Assembly (NCBI RefSeq): GCF_024349785.1
Contig: NZ_AP018817.1
Coordinates: 2,511,501-2,575,500, forward strand
DNA: 64,000 nt
Reading direction: 5' to 3'
Source of the DNA: Sphingomonas bisphenolicum
Lineage (GTDB): Bacteria > Pseudomonadota > Alphaproteobacteria > Sphingomonadales > Sphingomonadaceae
The translations under genes and the position numbers were made by a program. Positions 9,289 through 18,337 of the stretch are shown piece after piece (position 1 is the first letter of the stretch; each line of letters begins with the position of its first letter). The notes under the pieces are model-generated. The model was not told the origin of the DNA. It made no database searches and saw nothing but the letters and a program-made list of their open reading frames with translations.

Positions 9289-10185
9289 TCACCCCTCCAC
9301 CACCAACGCTCCCTCCAGAAAATCCAGAAACGCCCGCACCCGCGCCGCGCTCCGATCTTCCGCCGCGTAGAGCGCGTGGATATCCTCCCCGTCCCCCGCA
9401 TCAAACTCTGCCAGCACCTCCACCAGGCGCCCTTCGCGCAAGTCGCTGGCGACATGAAACCGCCCATGCCGCGCGATCCCGCCGCCCGCGATCGCCATGC
9501 GCCGCACCACTTCGCCCGAATTGCCGAAGAAACGCCCCTGCACCGGCCGCTGCACTTGTCTGCCCCGCACCCGGAACGGCCAGCTATCCACCGACCGGCG
9601 AAAGCTGAACCGCAAACAGTCATGCCCGGCCAGATCGTCGGGCGTCCTGGGCGTCCCCCGCCGCGCCAGATAGTCCGGCGACGCCACGAGCACCATCCGG
9701 CTATGCCCCAGCTTCTTCGCGCGCAACCGCGTGTCGCGCAGCGGCCCGATGCGGATCGCGACATCCGCCCGTTCCTCGACCAGATCGACGATCGCATCGG
9801 TCAGCGTCAGGTCCACCGTCACCGCCGGATATCGTTCTGTAAAGCGCGGCAGGATCGGGATCAGGCATTCTATGCCGAACGAAGGCGAGGCGTTGATGCG
9901 CAGCAGCCCGCGCGGCCCCTGTCCCTCGCTGCTCAGGCTGTTTTCCACATCCATCATGTCGCCCAATATGGCGATCATCTTGTCATGATAGACCTGCCCC
10001 TCGCGCGTCAGCGCCAGCGACCGCGTCGTCCGGCGCACCAACGCCACGCCCAGCCGCTGCTCCAGCCGCGCGATCGACCGGCTCACCGCCGACGGGGTCA
10101 GTCGCAACATCTTGGCCGCCGCGGCGAAGCTGCCCTCGCCCGCCACCATCAGGAAATTCTCGACGTCGCCGAACCGGTTATCCAT
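9289..10185 (-). CDS. LysR-family transcriptional regulator
   Basis: A 298-residue LysR protein with an N-terminal winged helix (FLMVAGEGSFAAAAKMLRLTPSAVSRSIARLE at about 11-42) and a substrate-binding domain starting near RGLLRINASPSFG. The effector is unknown. It diverges from the SDR gene at 10289 across 103 bp containing a perfect palindrome (10196-10208) close to its own start, the usual geometry for a LysR regulator that controls itself and its divergent neighbour. The start ATG at 10185 is the natural MDNRFGDVENF. Confidence 0.93.
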   Translation of the reverse strand: MDNRFGDVENFLMVAGEGSFAAAAKMLRLTPSAVSRSIARLEQRLGVALVRRTTRSLALTREGQVYHDKMIAILGDMMDVENSLSSEGQGPRGLLRINASPSFGIECLIPILPRFTERYPAVTVDLTLTDAIVDLVEERADVAIRIGPLRDTRLRAKKLGHSRMVLVASPDYLARRGTPRTPDDLAGHDCLRFSFRRSVDSWPFRVRGRQVQRPVQGRFFGNSGEVVRRMAIAGGGIARHGRFHVASDLREGRLVEVLAEFDAGDGEDIHALYAAEDRSAARVRAFLDFLEGALVVEG

Positions 10186-10195
10186 GATTTCAATG

Positions 10196-10208
10196 CACTT
10201 CTGAAGTG
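10196..10208. promoter_or_regulatory. Candidate LysR operator palindrome
   Basis: CACTTCTGAAGTG is a perfect 13-base palindrome placed 11 bases upstream of the LysR start in the divergent gap with the SDR gene. LysR sites follow T-N11-A with dyad symmetry, which this fits. Which protein binds it is inference. Confidence 0.5.
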
Positions 10209-10288
10209 ATAACGCGCAATCTAATCATTAATCGGAAAAAGTCTATCTAACTGTCCAGTTCGCCGTCTCATTCAACAAGGAAACAGCC

Positions 10289-11068
10289 ATGGACCTGAAG
10301 CTCACCGGCAAGACCGCCATCGTCACCGGCTCCACCGCCGGCATCGGCCTGGCCATCGCCAAACGCCTCGCGCAAGAGGGCGTCGCCGTCGCCATCACGG
10401 GCCGCAGCGAGGCCAAGCTGGATGCCGCCGCGGCCGAAATCGGCCTGCCCGTCAACGCCGTCCTCGCCGACCCGGCGACGGCCGAGGGCGCCGCGGCCCT
10501 CATCGCCGCCGTCCCCGCGACCGACATCCTCGTCAACAATCTGGGCATCTATGAAGCGAAGGATTTCGCGGATATCAGCGACGCGGACTGGCATCATATC
10601 TTCGAGGTCAACGTCGTCAGCGGCGCCCGCCTCTCCCGCCATTACTTCCCGCAGATGCTGTCAAAGAACTGGGGCCGCGTCCTCTTCATCGCCAGCGAAA
10701 GCGGCCTGCTCCCGCCCGCCGAGATGATCCATTACGGCATGACCAAGTCGGCCCAGCTCTCCATCTCGCGCGGCCTGGCCGAACATACCCGCGGCACCGG
10801 CGTCACCGTGAACAGCGTCCTGCCCGGCCCCACCCGCTCGGAAGGGATCGTGGAATTCATCCGCTCGGTTGTCGACAACAAGGACGCCCCCGAAGCCGAC
10901 CGCGAAGCCGAATTTTTCACCAAACTCCGCCCGCTCTCGCTCATCAAGCGGCTGATCGAGGCGGACGAGGTCGGCGCGATGGTTGCCTATCTCGCCAGCC
11001 CGCTCGCCGCCGCCACCAACGGCGCGGCGGTTCGGGTCGAAGGCGGCATGGTCCCGACGATCGCCTGA
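10289..11068 (+). CDS. Short-chain dehydrogenase/reductase, substrate unknown
   Basis: This 259-residue classical SDR has the cofactor loop TGSTAGIG at 13-20, NNLG at 83-86, a serine around 136-138 and the catalytic YGMTK with Y149 and K153. The residues after the second strand (TGRSEAKL) suggest NADP(H) preference. It probably oxidises or reduces a small alcohol or ketone; the substrate cannot be read from the sequence. AAGGAAAC precedes the ATG at 10289. It is divergent from a LysR gene that likely regulates it, and about 90 bp upstream of the dioxygenase-like gene. Confidence 0.93.
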   Translation: MDLKLTGKTAIVTGSTAGIGLAIAKRLAQEGVAVAITGRSEAKLDAAAAEIGLPVNAVLADPATAEGAAALIAAVPATDILVNNLGIYEAKDFADISDADWHHIFEVNVVSGARLSRHYFPQMLSKNWGRVLFIASESGLLPPAEMIHYGMTKSAQLSISRGLAEHTRGTGVTVNSVLPGPTRSEGIVEFIRSVVDNKDAPEADREAEFFTKLRPLSLIKRLIEADEVGAMVAYLASPLAAATNGAAVRVEGGMVPTIA

Positions 11069-11156
11069 CGACATCCCCACCTACGGGGTGGTGGAAAACC
11101 CACCCTGCGGAAACTGGCCCTGTCGCTCGTCTCTTGCCTCCATTAAGGAAGCGAAG

Positions 11157-11870
11157 ATGAGCGACACGGACAGCCTATCCAGAATCGAAGACGCCCTGAC
11201 GCAGGACGGCTATGCCCGCCTGTCCGGCGCCGCGATGTTCGATTGGTTGGACATCGCCGAACCCGACTGGTCGGCCTTCGCCGCTAGCTGGAACGACCTC
11301 GGCCCGGACCTCTTCATGGCCGATGGCGGCCGCTACCGTCGCCGCCGTCATGCCGCCTTCGCGCTGGAACGGGGCCGCTTCATCCGCAAGCCGCACCAGC
11401 CCCATTATCAGAGCCGCGATTACAACCCGCTCAATGGCGACGTCCAGCGCTGGTTCGATCCTGTCGAAGCGGCGACCGTCGCGAACCCCGTCTGCGATGC
11501 GATCTTCGCCTTCGCCGCCGACCATTTCGATCCAGCCCGCAAAGGCGACTGGCACATCGAAATGCACCAGTTCCGCATCGAGGCGAAACCGGGCGAAACC
11601 GGCCGCCCCACGCCAGAGGGGATGCACCGTGACGGCGTGGATCATGTGCTGGTCATGCTGGTCGAGCGCTGCAACGTCCGCGAAGGCGTGACCCGTATCG
11701 GTGCGCCCGACGGCACGCCGCTGGGCGAATTCACCCTGACGACGCCCGGTGACACGATGCTGATCGACGACCACCGCATCCTGCACGGCGTGACGGAAAT
11801 CCACGCGGTTGACCCGGCGCAACCGGCCTGGCGCGACGCACTGGTCGTGACGTTCGTGGTCGAACGCTAA
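11157..11870 (+). CDS. 2OG-Fe dioxygenase family protein
   Basis: The 237-residue product resembles the small bacterial 2-oxoglutarate/Fe(II) dioxygenase family that includes the Bacillus L-isoleucine hydroxylase. Visible family features are YRRRRHAAFAL near the N-terminus, HQFRIEAKPGETGRPTPEG, the iron-binding HxD in GMHRDGVDH, a distal histidine in DDHRILHGVTEI and the C-terminal WRDALVVTF arginine for 2-oxoglutarate. Hydroxylation of a free amino acid is plausible but not shown. The ATG at 11157 was chosen because AAGGAAGCG lies just upstream; longer readings overlap the SDR gene. Confidence 0.85.
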   Translation: MSDTDSLSRIEDALTQDGYARLSGAAMFDWLDIAEPDWSAFAASWNDLGPDLFMADGGRYRRRRHAAFALERGRFIRKPHQPHYQSRDYNPLNGDVQRWFDPVEAATVANPVCDAIFAFAADHFDPARKGDWHIEMHQFRIEAKPGETGRPTPEGMHRDGVDHVLVMLVERCNVREGVTRIGAPDGTPLGEFTLTTPGDTMLIDDHRILHGVTEIHAVDPAQPAWRDALVVTFVVER

Positions 11871-11887
11871 CCCAAGCCGTTCGTAAC

Positions 11888-13234
11888 CTATTTCAACAAC
11901 ACCAGCTCTTCCGCCATGCTGGGATGCAGCGCCACAGTGTCGTCGAAATCCTGCTTGGTGAGGCCAGCCTTCACCGCGATCGCCGCCGCCTGCAAAATCT
12001 CCGGCGCATCCGGCCCGATCATGTGCAGCCCGATCACCCTGTCCGTCGTTGCGTCCACGACCATCTTGTAGAGCGCCCGCTCCTCGCGCCCCGCCAGCAC
12101 ATTCTTCATCGGCCGGAAGTCGGACGTATAGACCTTCACCGTGCCATAATGGTTCTTGGCCTGCGCCTCGGTCATGCCCACGCCGGCCAGCGGCGGATGG
12201 CTGAACACGGCCGACGGCACGCAGCTATAATCGACCTTCCGCTTGTTGCCGCCGAACACGGTATCGGCAAAGGCTTGGCCTTCGCGGATCGCCACCGGGG
12301 TCAGTTGCAGCCGGTCGGTGACGTCGCCCACGGCGTAGATGCTCTCGCAACTGGTCTGGCTATAGTCGTCGACCTTGATCGCGCCCTTGTCGTTCAGTTC
12401 CACCCCGGCCGTCTCCAGCCCCAGCCCCCCGGTCAGCGGCTTGCGCCCGGTGGCGAACAGCACCACGTCGGCCGCGACCGGATCGCCCTCCTCGAAGCGG
12501 ACGCACAAAGTACCGTCCTCATTCTTCTCGATCCGCTCCATCTTCGCATTGAAGCGGAAATTAATCCCCTTGGTCATGGAAATCTGGAGCAGCCGGTCGC
12601 GGATCTGCGTGTCATAGCCGCGCAGCAGGTCGCTGCCACGATTGACCATCGTCACATGGCTGCCCAACTGGTGGAAAATCCCGGCAAATTCATTGGCGAT
12701 ATAGCCGCCGCCGACGATCACGATCCGCTTGGGACATGCGTCCAGATGGAACACCTCGTTGCTGGTGATGCCATGCTCGGTGCCCTCCAGTTCGGGGATC
12801 ACCGGCCAGGCGCCGGTCGCGACCAGGATCGTCTTGGCCGTCACTTCGCGCCCGCTGGCCAGCCTCACCCCATGCGGCCCGGTGATGGTCGCACGTTCGC
12901 GGATCACCTCGACCTTGTGGCTGCTCAGCGTGTTGCCATACAACCCTTCCAGCCGATCAACCTCGGCCAGAACATTGTCGCGCAGCGTGGTCCATTCGAA
13001 CCCACATTCCGGCACGTCCCAGCCGAAACGGCGCGCGTCCTTCAGATCCTCGGCGAAATGCGCGCCATAGATGAGCAGCTTCTTGGGCACGCAGCCGCGA
13101 ATGACGCAGGTGCCCCCGACGCGATATTCCTCGGCAACCGCAACCTTCGCCCCATGCGCCGCCGCGACCCGCGACGCCCGCACGCCGCCCGATCCTGCAC
13201 CGATGACGAAAAGGTCGAAATCATAGTCACTCAT
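11888..13234 (-). CDS. gor: Glutathione-disulfide reductase
   Basis: A 448-residue FAD/NADPH disulfide reductase regenerating GSH from GSSG in the cytoplasm. FAD is bound at GAGSGG (12-17), the redox disulfide is in GGTCVIRGCVP (C43, C48), the NADPH-site loop is GGGYIANEFAG, and the C-terminal base is in VALHPSMAEE. GTCVIRGCVPKK is the glutathione reductase form of the motif. Start 13234 (MSDYDFDLF) is used because the upstream extension lacks homology. It ends a few bases from the convergent dioxygenase gene. Confidence 0.95.
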   Translation of the reverse strand: MSDYDFDLFVIGAGSGGVRASRVAAAHGAKVAVAEEYRVGGTCVIRGCVPKKLLIYGAHFAEDLKDARRFGWDVPECGFEWTTLRDNVLAEVDRLEGLYGNTLSSHKVEVIRERATITGPHGVRLASGREVTAKTILVATGAWPVIPELEGTEHGITSNEVFHLDACPKRIVIVGGGYIANEFAGIFHQLGSHVTMVNRGSDLLRGYDTQIRDRLLQISMTKGINFRFNAKMERIEKNEDGTLCVRFEEGDPVAADVVLFATGRKPLTGGLGLETAGVELNDKGAIKVDDYSQTSCESIYAVGDVTDRLQLTPVAIREGQAFADTVFGGNKRKVDYSCVPSAVFSHPPLAGVGMTEAQAKNHYGTVKVYTSDFRPMKNVLAGREERALYKMVVDATTDRVIGLHMIGPDAPEILQAAAIAVKAGLTKQDFDDTVALHPSMAEELVLLK

Positions 13235-13322
13235 GCCGGGCCTCCGATGGGATAGGCGCGGATATGGCGGGTGAAGGCGCCAGTTACAAATGGGAATATT
13301 CTTGCTGGTAGCCAAACCACCT

Positions 13323-13387
13323 CCGTTCGCTTCGAGCGCGTCGAGAAGCGTTGCGCCCTCGCTTCTCGACTGCGCCCGAAACCAACG
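13323..13387. repeat. Inverted repeat family A, copy 2 (degenerate)
   Basis: Arms 13323-13350 and 13360-13387 pair imperfectly around a 9-base loop; the inner GTCGAGAAGCG arms are exact or nearly so. It lies just beyond the pgi 3' end and upstream of gor, where it could act as a hairpin between two minus-strand genes. Confidence 0.7.
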
Positions 13388-13392
13388 ACAGT

Positions 13393-14909
13393 TTACGCCT
13401 CGCCCAGCGCGATCTCGATCAGCGCCATGGTCGACGGATCGAATCCGGTCGCCCCGTTCGCCTCGATCGACTTGGCGATCTCCTTGCCCAGCTCCACGCC
13501 GAACTGGTCGAACGGGTTGATCCCCATCAGCACCGCATTGGCGAAGGTGCGATGCTCGTAGAAGGCGATCAGCGCACCCAGCGCCTCCGGCGTCACATCC
13601 TCCAGCAGGATGGTTGTCGATGGCCGGTTGCCCGGATAGGCGCGCGCCGGATCGGCATCATTGTCCTTGCCGCGCAGCAGCGCCGCGCCCTGCGCGAAGC
13701 AATTGACCAGCAGCGCGCGATGATGCGCCGGGTCCAGCACATGGCCCGGCTCGATCGAAGCGACGAACTCCACCGGCGATAGGATCGTCCCCTGGTGCAG
13801 CAACTGGAACACTGCATGTTGCGCGTCGGTGCCCACCCCGCCCCAGGTGATCGGCGCGGTCGGGCCGTCCACCGGACTGCCGTCGCGCTGCACGCTCTTG
13901 CCGTTGCTCTCCATCTCCAGTTGCTGGAGGTAGGAGGGCAACAGCGCCAGCCGCTCGTCATAGGCGAATAAGGCGCGGGTCTGGCATCCCATGACGCGCG
14001 TATAATATTGATCCACGAACGCGGCGATCAGCGGCGCATTTTCGCTTGGGGGGACAGGCGGAAATGCCGGTCCATCGCCGCCGCGCCCTCCAGCAGGCTC
14101 TCGAACGCGTCCCAGCCCAGCGCCAATGCAGCCGGGAAACCGATCGAGGACCAGAGCGAATAGCGCCCGCCCACCGACTCTGCGAAGGGCAGGATGCGGG
14201 TTTCATCGACACCCCATTCCATCGCCTTGTCGGGCGCGGCGGTCAGCGCGATCACCTTGCCATAGGGATCGTCGACCCCGGCCTCGACCATCCAGTTGAT
14301 CGCGCTTGCCGCGTTCAGCATCGTCTCGCTGGTCGTGAAGGTCTTGGACGCGATCGCGATCAGGGTGGCGTTGGGATCGAATCCCTCGACCGCCCGCTCC
14401 AGCGCCGTGCCGTCGACATTGGACACGATCGCCACGTCATACCGCACGCCGTCGCCGTCCAGCGCATCGACGATCAGCTTGGGGCCGAGCGCCGAGCCGC
14501 CGATGCCGATATGCAGGATATGCCGGATGTCGCCCAGCGCGCCCGCCTCGATCGCGTCGATCAGGCCGCGCATCCGCTGATGCAGCATCTTGGCATGGGC
14601 GACGCTGTCGGCATTGCCTTCACCCCGTTCGGCGGGATGTTCGGCGGCGCGGCCCTCACTATTATTGACCGCCTCGCCCGCGAACAGGGCGTCGCGCTGC
14701 GCCGCAAAGCCCTGTTCGTCGGCCAGCTTCAGGAAACCCGCCAGCACATCGTCGGTCAGATGGGTCTTGGACCAGTCGAACCGGATCGGCCCCTGGGTCA
14801 GGACCAGCTTGCCCAGCCGGTCGGGATCGGTGACGAAAATGGACTTGAGGTCTGCTTGCGGAAGTGCGGCGATGGACGCCAAGGACCTGGGCAGTGCAGG
14901 GCTGGTCAT
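13393..14909 (-). pseudogene. pgi: Glucose-6-phosphate isomerase, interrupted by a one-base frameshift
   Basis: Two adjacent minus-strand reading frames together make one Pgi of about 505 residues. The first (14909-14028, 293 codons) carries IGIGGSALGP, SKTFTTSET and GGRYSLWSSIG and breaks after MDRHFRLSPQAKMRR. The second (from about 14030 to 13393) resumes with AAFVDQYYTRV, YLQQLEMESNGK and NPFDQFGVELGK. The break coincides with a run of six G on the plus strand (14048-14053). One more base there restores RLSPPSENAPLIAAF without a gap. All key motifs are otherwise intact, so a sequencing or assembly error, a recent mutation, or -1 slippage are all possible. AGAGGA precedes the ATG at 14909. 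Confidence 0.9.
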
Positions 14910-15026
14910 GCGATATCCTCTTGTGACGTTGGTCGATATCGACGCTGCACCGGTCGATTCCTGCTATGTCTAGCGCAAAGCCCCGTGCTTTGCATCGCCA
15001 AGGACTGCTTGACGCGCTCCGTCACA

Positions 15027-15060
15027 GGCCCCAAAAGCCGCCACGGCCGCTTTGTGGGCC
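15027..15060 (+). promoter_or_regulatory. Hairpin in the lepB leader
   Basis: GGCCCCAAAAGC (15027-15038) pairs with GCTTTGTGGGCC (15049-15060) at 10 of 12 positions, with a two-base internal mismatch and a 10-base loop. It is 25 bases before the lepB ATG. Any role in lepB expression is inference. Confidence 0.45.
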
Positions 15061-15085
15061 TTTCCAAGGGATCAGACGACACTCC

Positions 15086-15910
15086 ATGACTGCCAAATCG
15101 GAAACGCGGGACTTTCTCTGGTTTCTCGCCAAGCTCGGGCTGTTTGTCTTCATCCTGCGCAGCTTCATCATATCGCCGTTCAACATCCCGTCGGAATCGA
15201 TGCAGCCGCGGCTGCTGATCGGCGACTATCTGCTGGTCGCCAAATGGCCCTATGGCTATTCGCGCTATTCGTTGCCTTTCTCGATTCCCCTGATCCCCGG
15301 CCGCATCCTGGCGTCCACGCCCCAGCGCGGCGACGTGGTGGTGTTCAAGGCGCCGCCGAACCAGAAGAACGACTATATCAAGCGCGTGATCGGCCTGCCC
15401 GGCGACATGATCGGCGTGCGCGGCGGGACCGTCTATCTGAACGGTCAGGCGATCCCCAAGCAGAAGGTCGCTGACCTCGTCATCCCGGTAACGCCGAACA
15501 TGGAGGACGCCGCCGCGCGCGAAGGCGCCGCTTCCCCCTGCTATCGTCCCGATTTCGAGGAAGCCGCGGCCGGCGGCGGCAAACAATGCCGCTACCCCCA
15601 GTTCCGCGAAACCCTGCCCGGCGGCAAGAGCTACAACGTCCTCGACCTGCTGCCCGATGGCGCAGCGGACGATCGGGACACGGTGCTGGTGCCGCAGGGC
15701 CATCTCTTCATGATGGGCGACAATCGCGATCGCAGCGCCGACAGCCGCTTCCCCGCGGTCGAAGGCGGCGGCATCGGCCTCGTCCCCGAAGAAAATCTGG
15801 TGGGCAAGGCGATGATTTCGGTCTTTTCGACCGACGGCAGCGCCAACTGGCTGCTGCCCTGGACCTGGTTCACCGCCGCGCGCTGGAGCCGTATCGGGGA
15901 AGGCTTTTGA
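15086..15910 (+). CDS. lepB: Signal peptidase I
   Basis: This 274-residue inner-membrane protease removes signal peptides from exported proteins. One N-terminal membrane segment (about 11-30) precedes the catalytic serine S38 in IPSESMQP, and the general-base lysine K99 is in DYIKRVIGLPGD. A later GDNRDRSADSR box is the conserved family motif. The insert around residues 140-185 is somewhat long. The ATG at 15086 immediately precedes the membrane segment. It leads the lepB-rnc-era cluster, and its TGA overlaps the rnc start. Confidence 0.96.
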   Translation: MTAKSETRDFLWFLAKLGLFVFILRSFIISPFNIPSESMQPRLLIGDYLLVAKWPYGYSRYSLPFSIPLIPGRILASTPQRGDVVVFKAPPNQKNDYIKRVIGLPGDMIGVRGGTVYLNGQAIPKQKVADLVIPVTPNMEDAAAREGAASPCYRPDFEEAAAGGGKQCRYPQFRETLPGGKSYNVLDLLPDGAADDRDTVLVPQGHLFMMGDNRDRSADSRFPAVEGGGIGLVPEENLVGKAMISVFSTDGSANWLLPWTWFTAARWSRIGEGF

Positions 15911-16590
15911 AGCCGACTACGCATGGGCCGGACACTGCGGGCTGGTTGAAGGACCTGATCGGCCGCGTCCCGATAAATCCGGCGCGGTTCGATCAGGCGC
16001 TGACCCATGGGAGCGCCAAGGCGGTCAATTATGAGCGGCTGGAATTTCTGGGCGACCGTATCCTGGGCCTGCTGATCGCCGAATGGCTGTTCGAACGCTT
16101 CACCGACGAACCGGAAGGCAAGCTCTCCCGTCGCTTCAACGCGCTGGTGTCGGGCGAAACCTGCGCCGAAGTGGCCCGCACGGCCGGCGTTCCCATTCAT
16201 CTGGTGCTGGGCAAGCAGGCGCGCGACGATGGCGCGGCCGACAGCGACAATGTGCTGGGCGACGTGATGGAGGCGCTGATCGGCGCCCTCTATCTGGAAG
16301 GCGGACTGGAAGAAGCGCGCGCACTTGTCCGCCGTCTGTGGGGCAATCGGGTCGACACCCAGACCAGCGCCCCGCGCCACCCCAAATCCTATCTTCAGGA
16401 ATGGGCCGCGGCCAACAAGCGCAAGCCTCCCGAATATGTCCTGACCGACCGTTCCGGCCCGCACCATGCGCTGCGCTTCACCGTCACCGTCGCCATCAAG
16501 GGCGCGGGCGAAGCCTCTGCCACCGGCGCCTCCAAGCAGGAAGCCGAAACGGCGGCGGCCAAGGCGCTGCTGGAGAAGCTGACGGGTTGA
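15907..16590 (+). CDS. rnc: Ribonuclease III
   Basis: The 227-residue double-strand RNA endonuclease processes rRNA precursors and structured mRNAs. The catalytic signature is ERLEFLGDRILG with the second acidic cluster in DVMEALIGALYLEGG, and the C-terminal double-stranded-RNA-binding domain ends KQEAETAAAKALLEKL. No ATG is in frame nearby. The TTG at 15907 overlapping the lepB TGA (TTGA) gives a sensible N-terminus (LKPTTHGPDTAG) and normal length, so it is chosen. Coupling to lepB is therefore translational. Confidence 0.94.
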   Translation: MKPTTHGPDTAGWLKDLIGRVPINPARFDQALTHGSAKAVNYERLEFLGDRILGLLIAEWLFERFTDEPEGKLSRRFNALVSGETCAEVARTAGVPIHLVLGKQARDDGAADSDNVLGDVMEALIGALYLEGGLEEARALVRRLWGNRVDTQTSAPRHPKSYLQEWAAANKRKPPEYVLTDRSGPHHALRFTVTVAIKGAGEASATGASKQEAETAAAKALLEKLTG

Positions 16591-16653
16591 CCCCGATTGT
16601 GCTACACCATGCTCACCCGCAGGCGGGAGCATCTGGAACAGAATGGAATAAAA

Positions 16654-17562
16654 TTGACGGTTGAATCAGAAACCCAGCGCTGCGGCGTTATCGCCGTGGT
16701 CGGCGCGCCGAATGCGGGCAAGTCCACGCTGGTCAACGCGCTGGTAGGGCAGAAGGTGGCGATCACCAGCCCCAAGGCGCAGACAACGCGCACCCGCGTC
16801 ATGGGTGTCGCGATCGAGGGCGACGCGCAGATCGTGCTGGTCGATACGCCCGGCATCTTCGCGCCCAAGCGGCGTCTGGACCGCGCGATGGTGCAGGCCG
16901 CCTGGGGCGGCGCGCAGGGCGCGGACCTCATCGCGATGATCGTGGACGGCAAGGCGGGCCTTGGCCCCAAGCTGGAGCCGATCATCGAATCCCTGAAACA
17001 CCGCACCGAACGCAAGTGGCTGATCCTCAACAAGGTGGACATCGCCACCAAGGAAAGGCTGCTGGTCCACACGCAAAAGCTGAACGACCAGCTTGGCTTT
17101 GACGAAATCTACTTCGTGTCCGCCGCGACCGGCGATGGCCTGCCCGAACTCAAGGCTGCCTTCGCCAAGGCGATGCCGGAAGGGCCATGGCATTTCCCCG
17201 AAGACCAGGTGTCGGACGCCACCGACCGGATGCTGGCCGCGGAAATCACGCGCGAGCAGCTCTACCACCAGCTTCACGCCGAACTGCCCTACGCCGCTGC
17301 GGTCGATACCGAACAATATAAGGAGCGGGACGACGGATCGGTCGAAATCCACCAGCAGATACTGGTCGGCCGTCCCACCCAGCGCGCCATCGTGCTGGGC
17401 AAGGGCGGGCAGCGCCTCAAGGAAATCGGATCGAAGGCGCGCGCGGAACTCGCCACCCTGCTCGGCGTCAAGGTCCACCTCTACCTGCATGTCAAGGTCA
17501 AGGAAGACTGGGAAGATGATCGCGGCATCTATCGCGACATCGGCCTCGACTGGGTGGAATGA
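16654..17562 (+). CDS. era: GTPase Era
   Basis: Era is an essential GTPase that binds the 3' end of 16S rRNA during 30S maturation. GTPase boxes are visible as GAPNAGKST, DTPGIF and NKVD, and the C-terminal KH domain contains GKGGQRLKEIG and LYLHVKVKEDW. The start is uncertain: I use the TTG at 16654 (LTVESETQRCGV), about 15 residues before the P-loop region, because the upstream ATGs at 16597 and 16609 add an arginine-rich stretch not typical of the family. It sits 63 bp after rnc in the lepB-rnc-era cluster. Confidence 0.92.
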   Translation: MTVESETQRCGVIAVVGAPNAGKSTLVNALVGQKVAITSPKAQTTRTRVMGVAIEGDAQIVLVDTPGIFAPKRRLDRAMVQAAWGGAQGADLIAMIVDGKAGLGPKLEPIIESLKHRTERKWLILNKVDIATKERLLVHTQKLNDQLGFDEIYFVSAATGDGLPELKAAFAKAMPEGPWHFPEDQVSDATDRMLAAEITREQLYHQLHAELPYAAAVDTEQYKERDDGSVEIHQQILVGRPTQRAIVLGKGGQRLKEIGSKARAELATLLGVKVHLYLHVKVKEDWEDDRGIYRDIGLDWVE

Positions 17563-17597
17563 TGAATTGCCAATAGGGTAAATTCATCCTTTACCTT

Positions 17598-18335
17598 ATG
17601 CCGTTAGGTCCCCGTTTCATGGGACCGAAACAGAAAATCGCCTTCGCCGTAGGCGTCTCCGTTCTAGGGACGATCATCATCATGGCGATCGTGTCGATGA
17701 TACCCGGCATGTCGATCCCGCTACGCTATTACAGCGTAGGCATTTTCTGTTCGGGCAGCATTTCCACCCCGGTGTGCGTGCTGCTCGTCCGCCAGGGGGA
17801 GGAAAACCGCCGGCTCCGCCACGAACTGGAACTGCGGGTGACGGAACTGGCGCAACTGGCCGATGTCGACGGCCTGACCGGCCTGCTCAGCCGCAGCGCC
17901 TTTTTCAACCGCGCCGAACGGATCCATGCGCAGCCGGGCAACTGGTATCTGCTGATCGACATTGATCATTTCAAACGCTTCAACGACGATCATGGTCATC
18001 AGACCGGCGACGCCGTCCTGCACGCGGTGGGATCGGCCATCGCGCAGGCGCTGGGTCCGGCCGATCTGAGCGGCCGCCTGGGTGGCGAGGAATTTGCCGT
18101 CTGCCTGACCGATTGCGACGCCGACCTGGCAACGCGACGCGCCGAACATGTCCGCGCGTCGATCCAGGCCTTGCGGGTCCGGGCGCTATCCGGCCGCGTC
18201 GTGCGCGTGACCGCCAGCATCGGCCTCAGCGCCGGCGACCCCGTCTTGCCGATCGAGGCCAGCCTGCACCGGGCTGACCTCGCCATGTATGCCGCCAAGA
18301 CCGGCGGCCGCAACCAGGTGCGGCGCGCCGCCTGA
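17598..18335 (+). CDS. Membrane-anchored diguanylate cyclase (GGDEF)
   Basis: This 245-residue protein has two N-terminal membrane helices (about 13-32 and 43-63), a short coiled linker, and a GGDEF domain with [21 protein letters not shown] and the active-site GGEEF. It should make cyclic-di-GMP from GTP. The RxxD inhibitory site expected just before GGEEF is absent (GPAD in place), so product inhibition of the usual kind is unlikely. No periplasmic sensor domain is present. The start could be 17598 or 17619. It stands alone between era and the convergent topA. Confidence 0.9.
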   Translation: MPLGPRFMGPKQKIAFAVGVSVLGTIIIMAIVSMIPGMSIPLRYYSVGIFCSGSISTPVCVLLVRQGEENRRLRHELELRVTELAQLADVDGLTGLLSRSAFFNRAERIHAQPGNWYLLIDIDHFKRFNDDHGHQTGDAVLHAVGSAIAQALGPADLSGRLGGEEFAVCLTDCDADLATRRAEHVRASIQALRVRALSGRVVRVTASIGLSAGDPVLPIEASLHRADLAMYAAKTGGRNQVRRAA

Positions 18336-18337
18336 CC

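Noticed and set aside
17561..17588. GATGAATT/AATTCATC hairpin at the era stop as a terminator
   Set aside because: Short AT-rich stem with a 12-base loop and no T-run; too weak to call.
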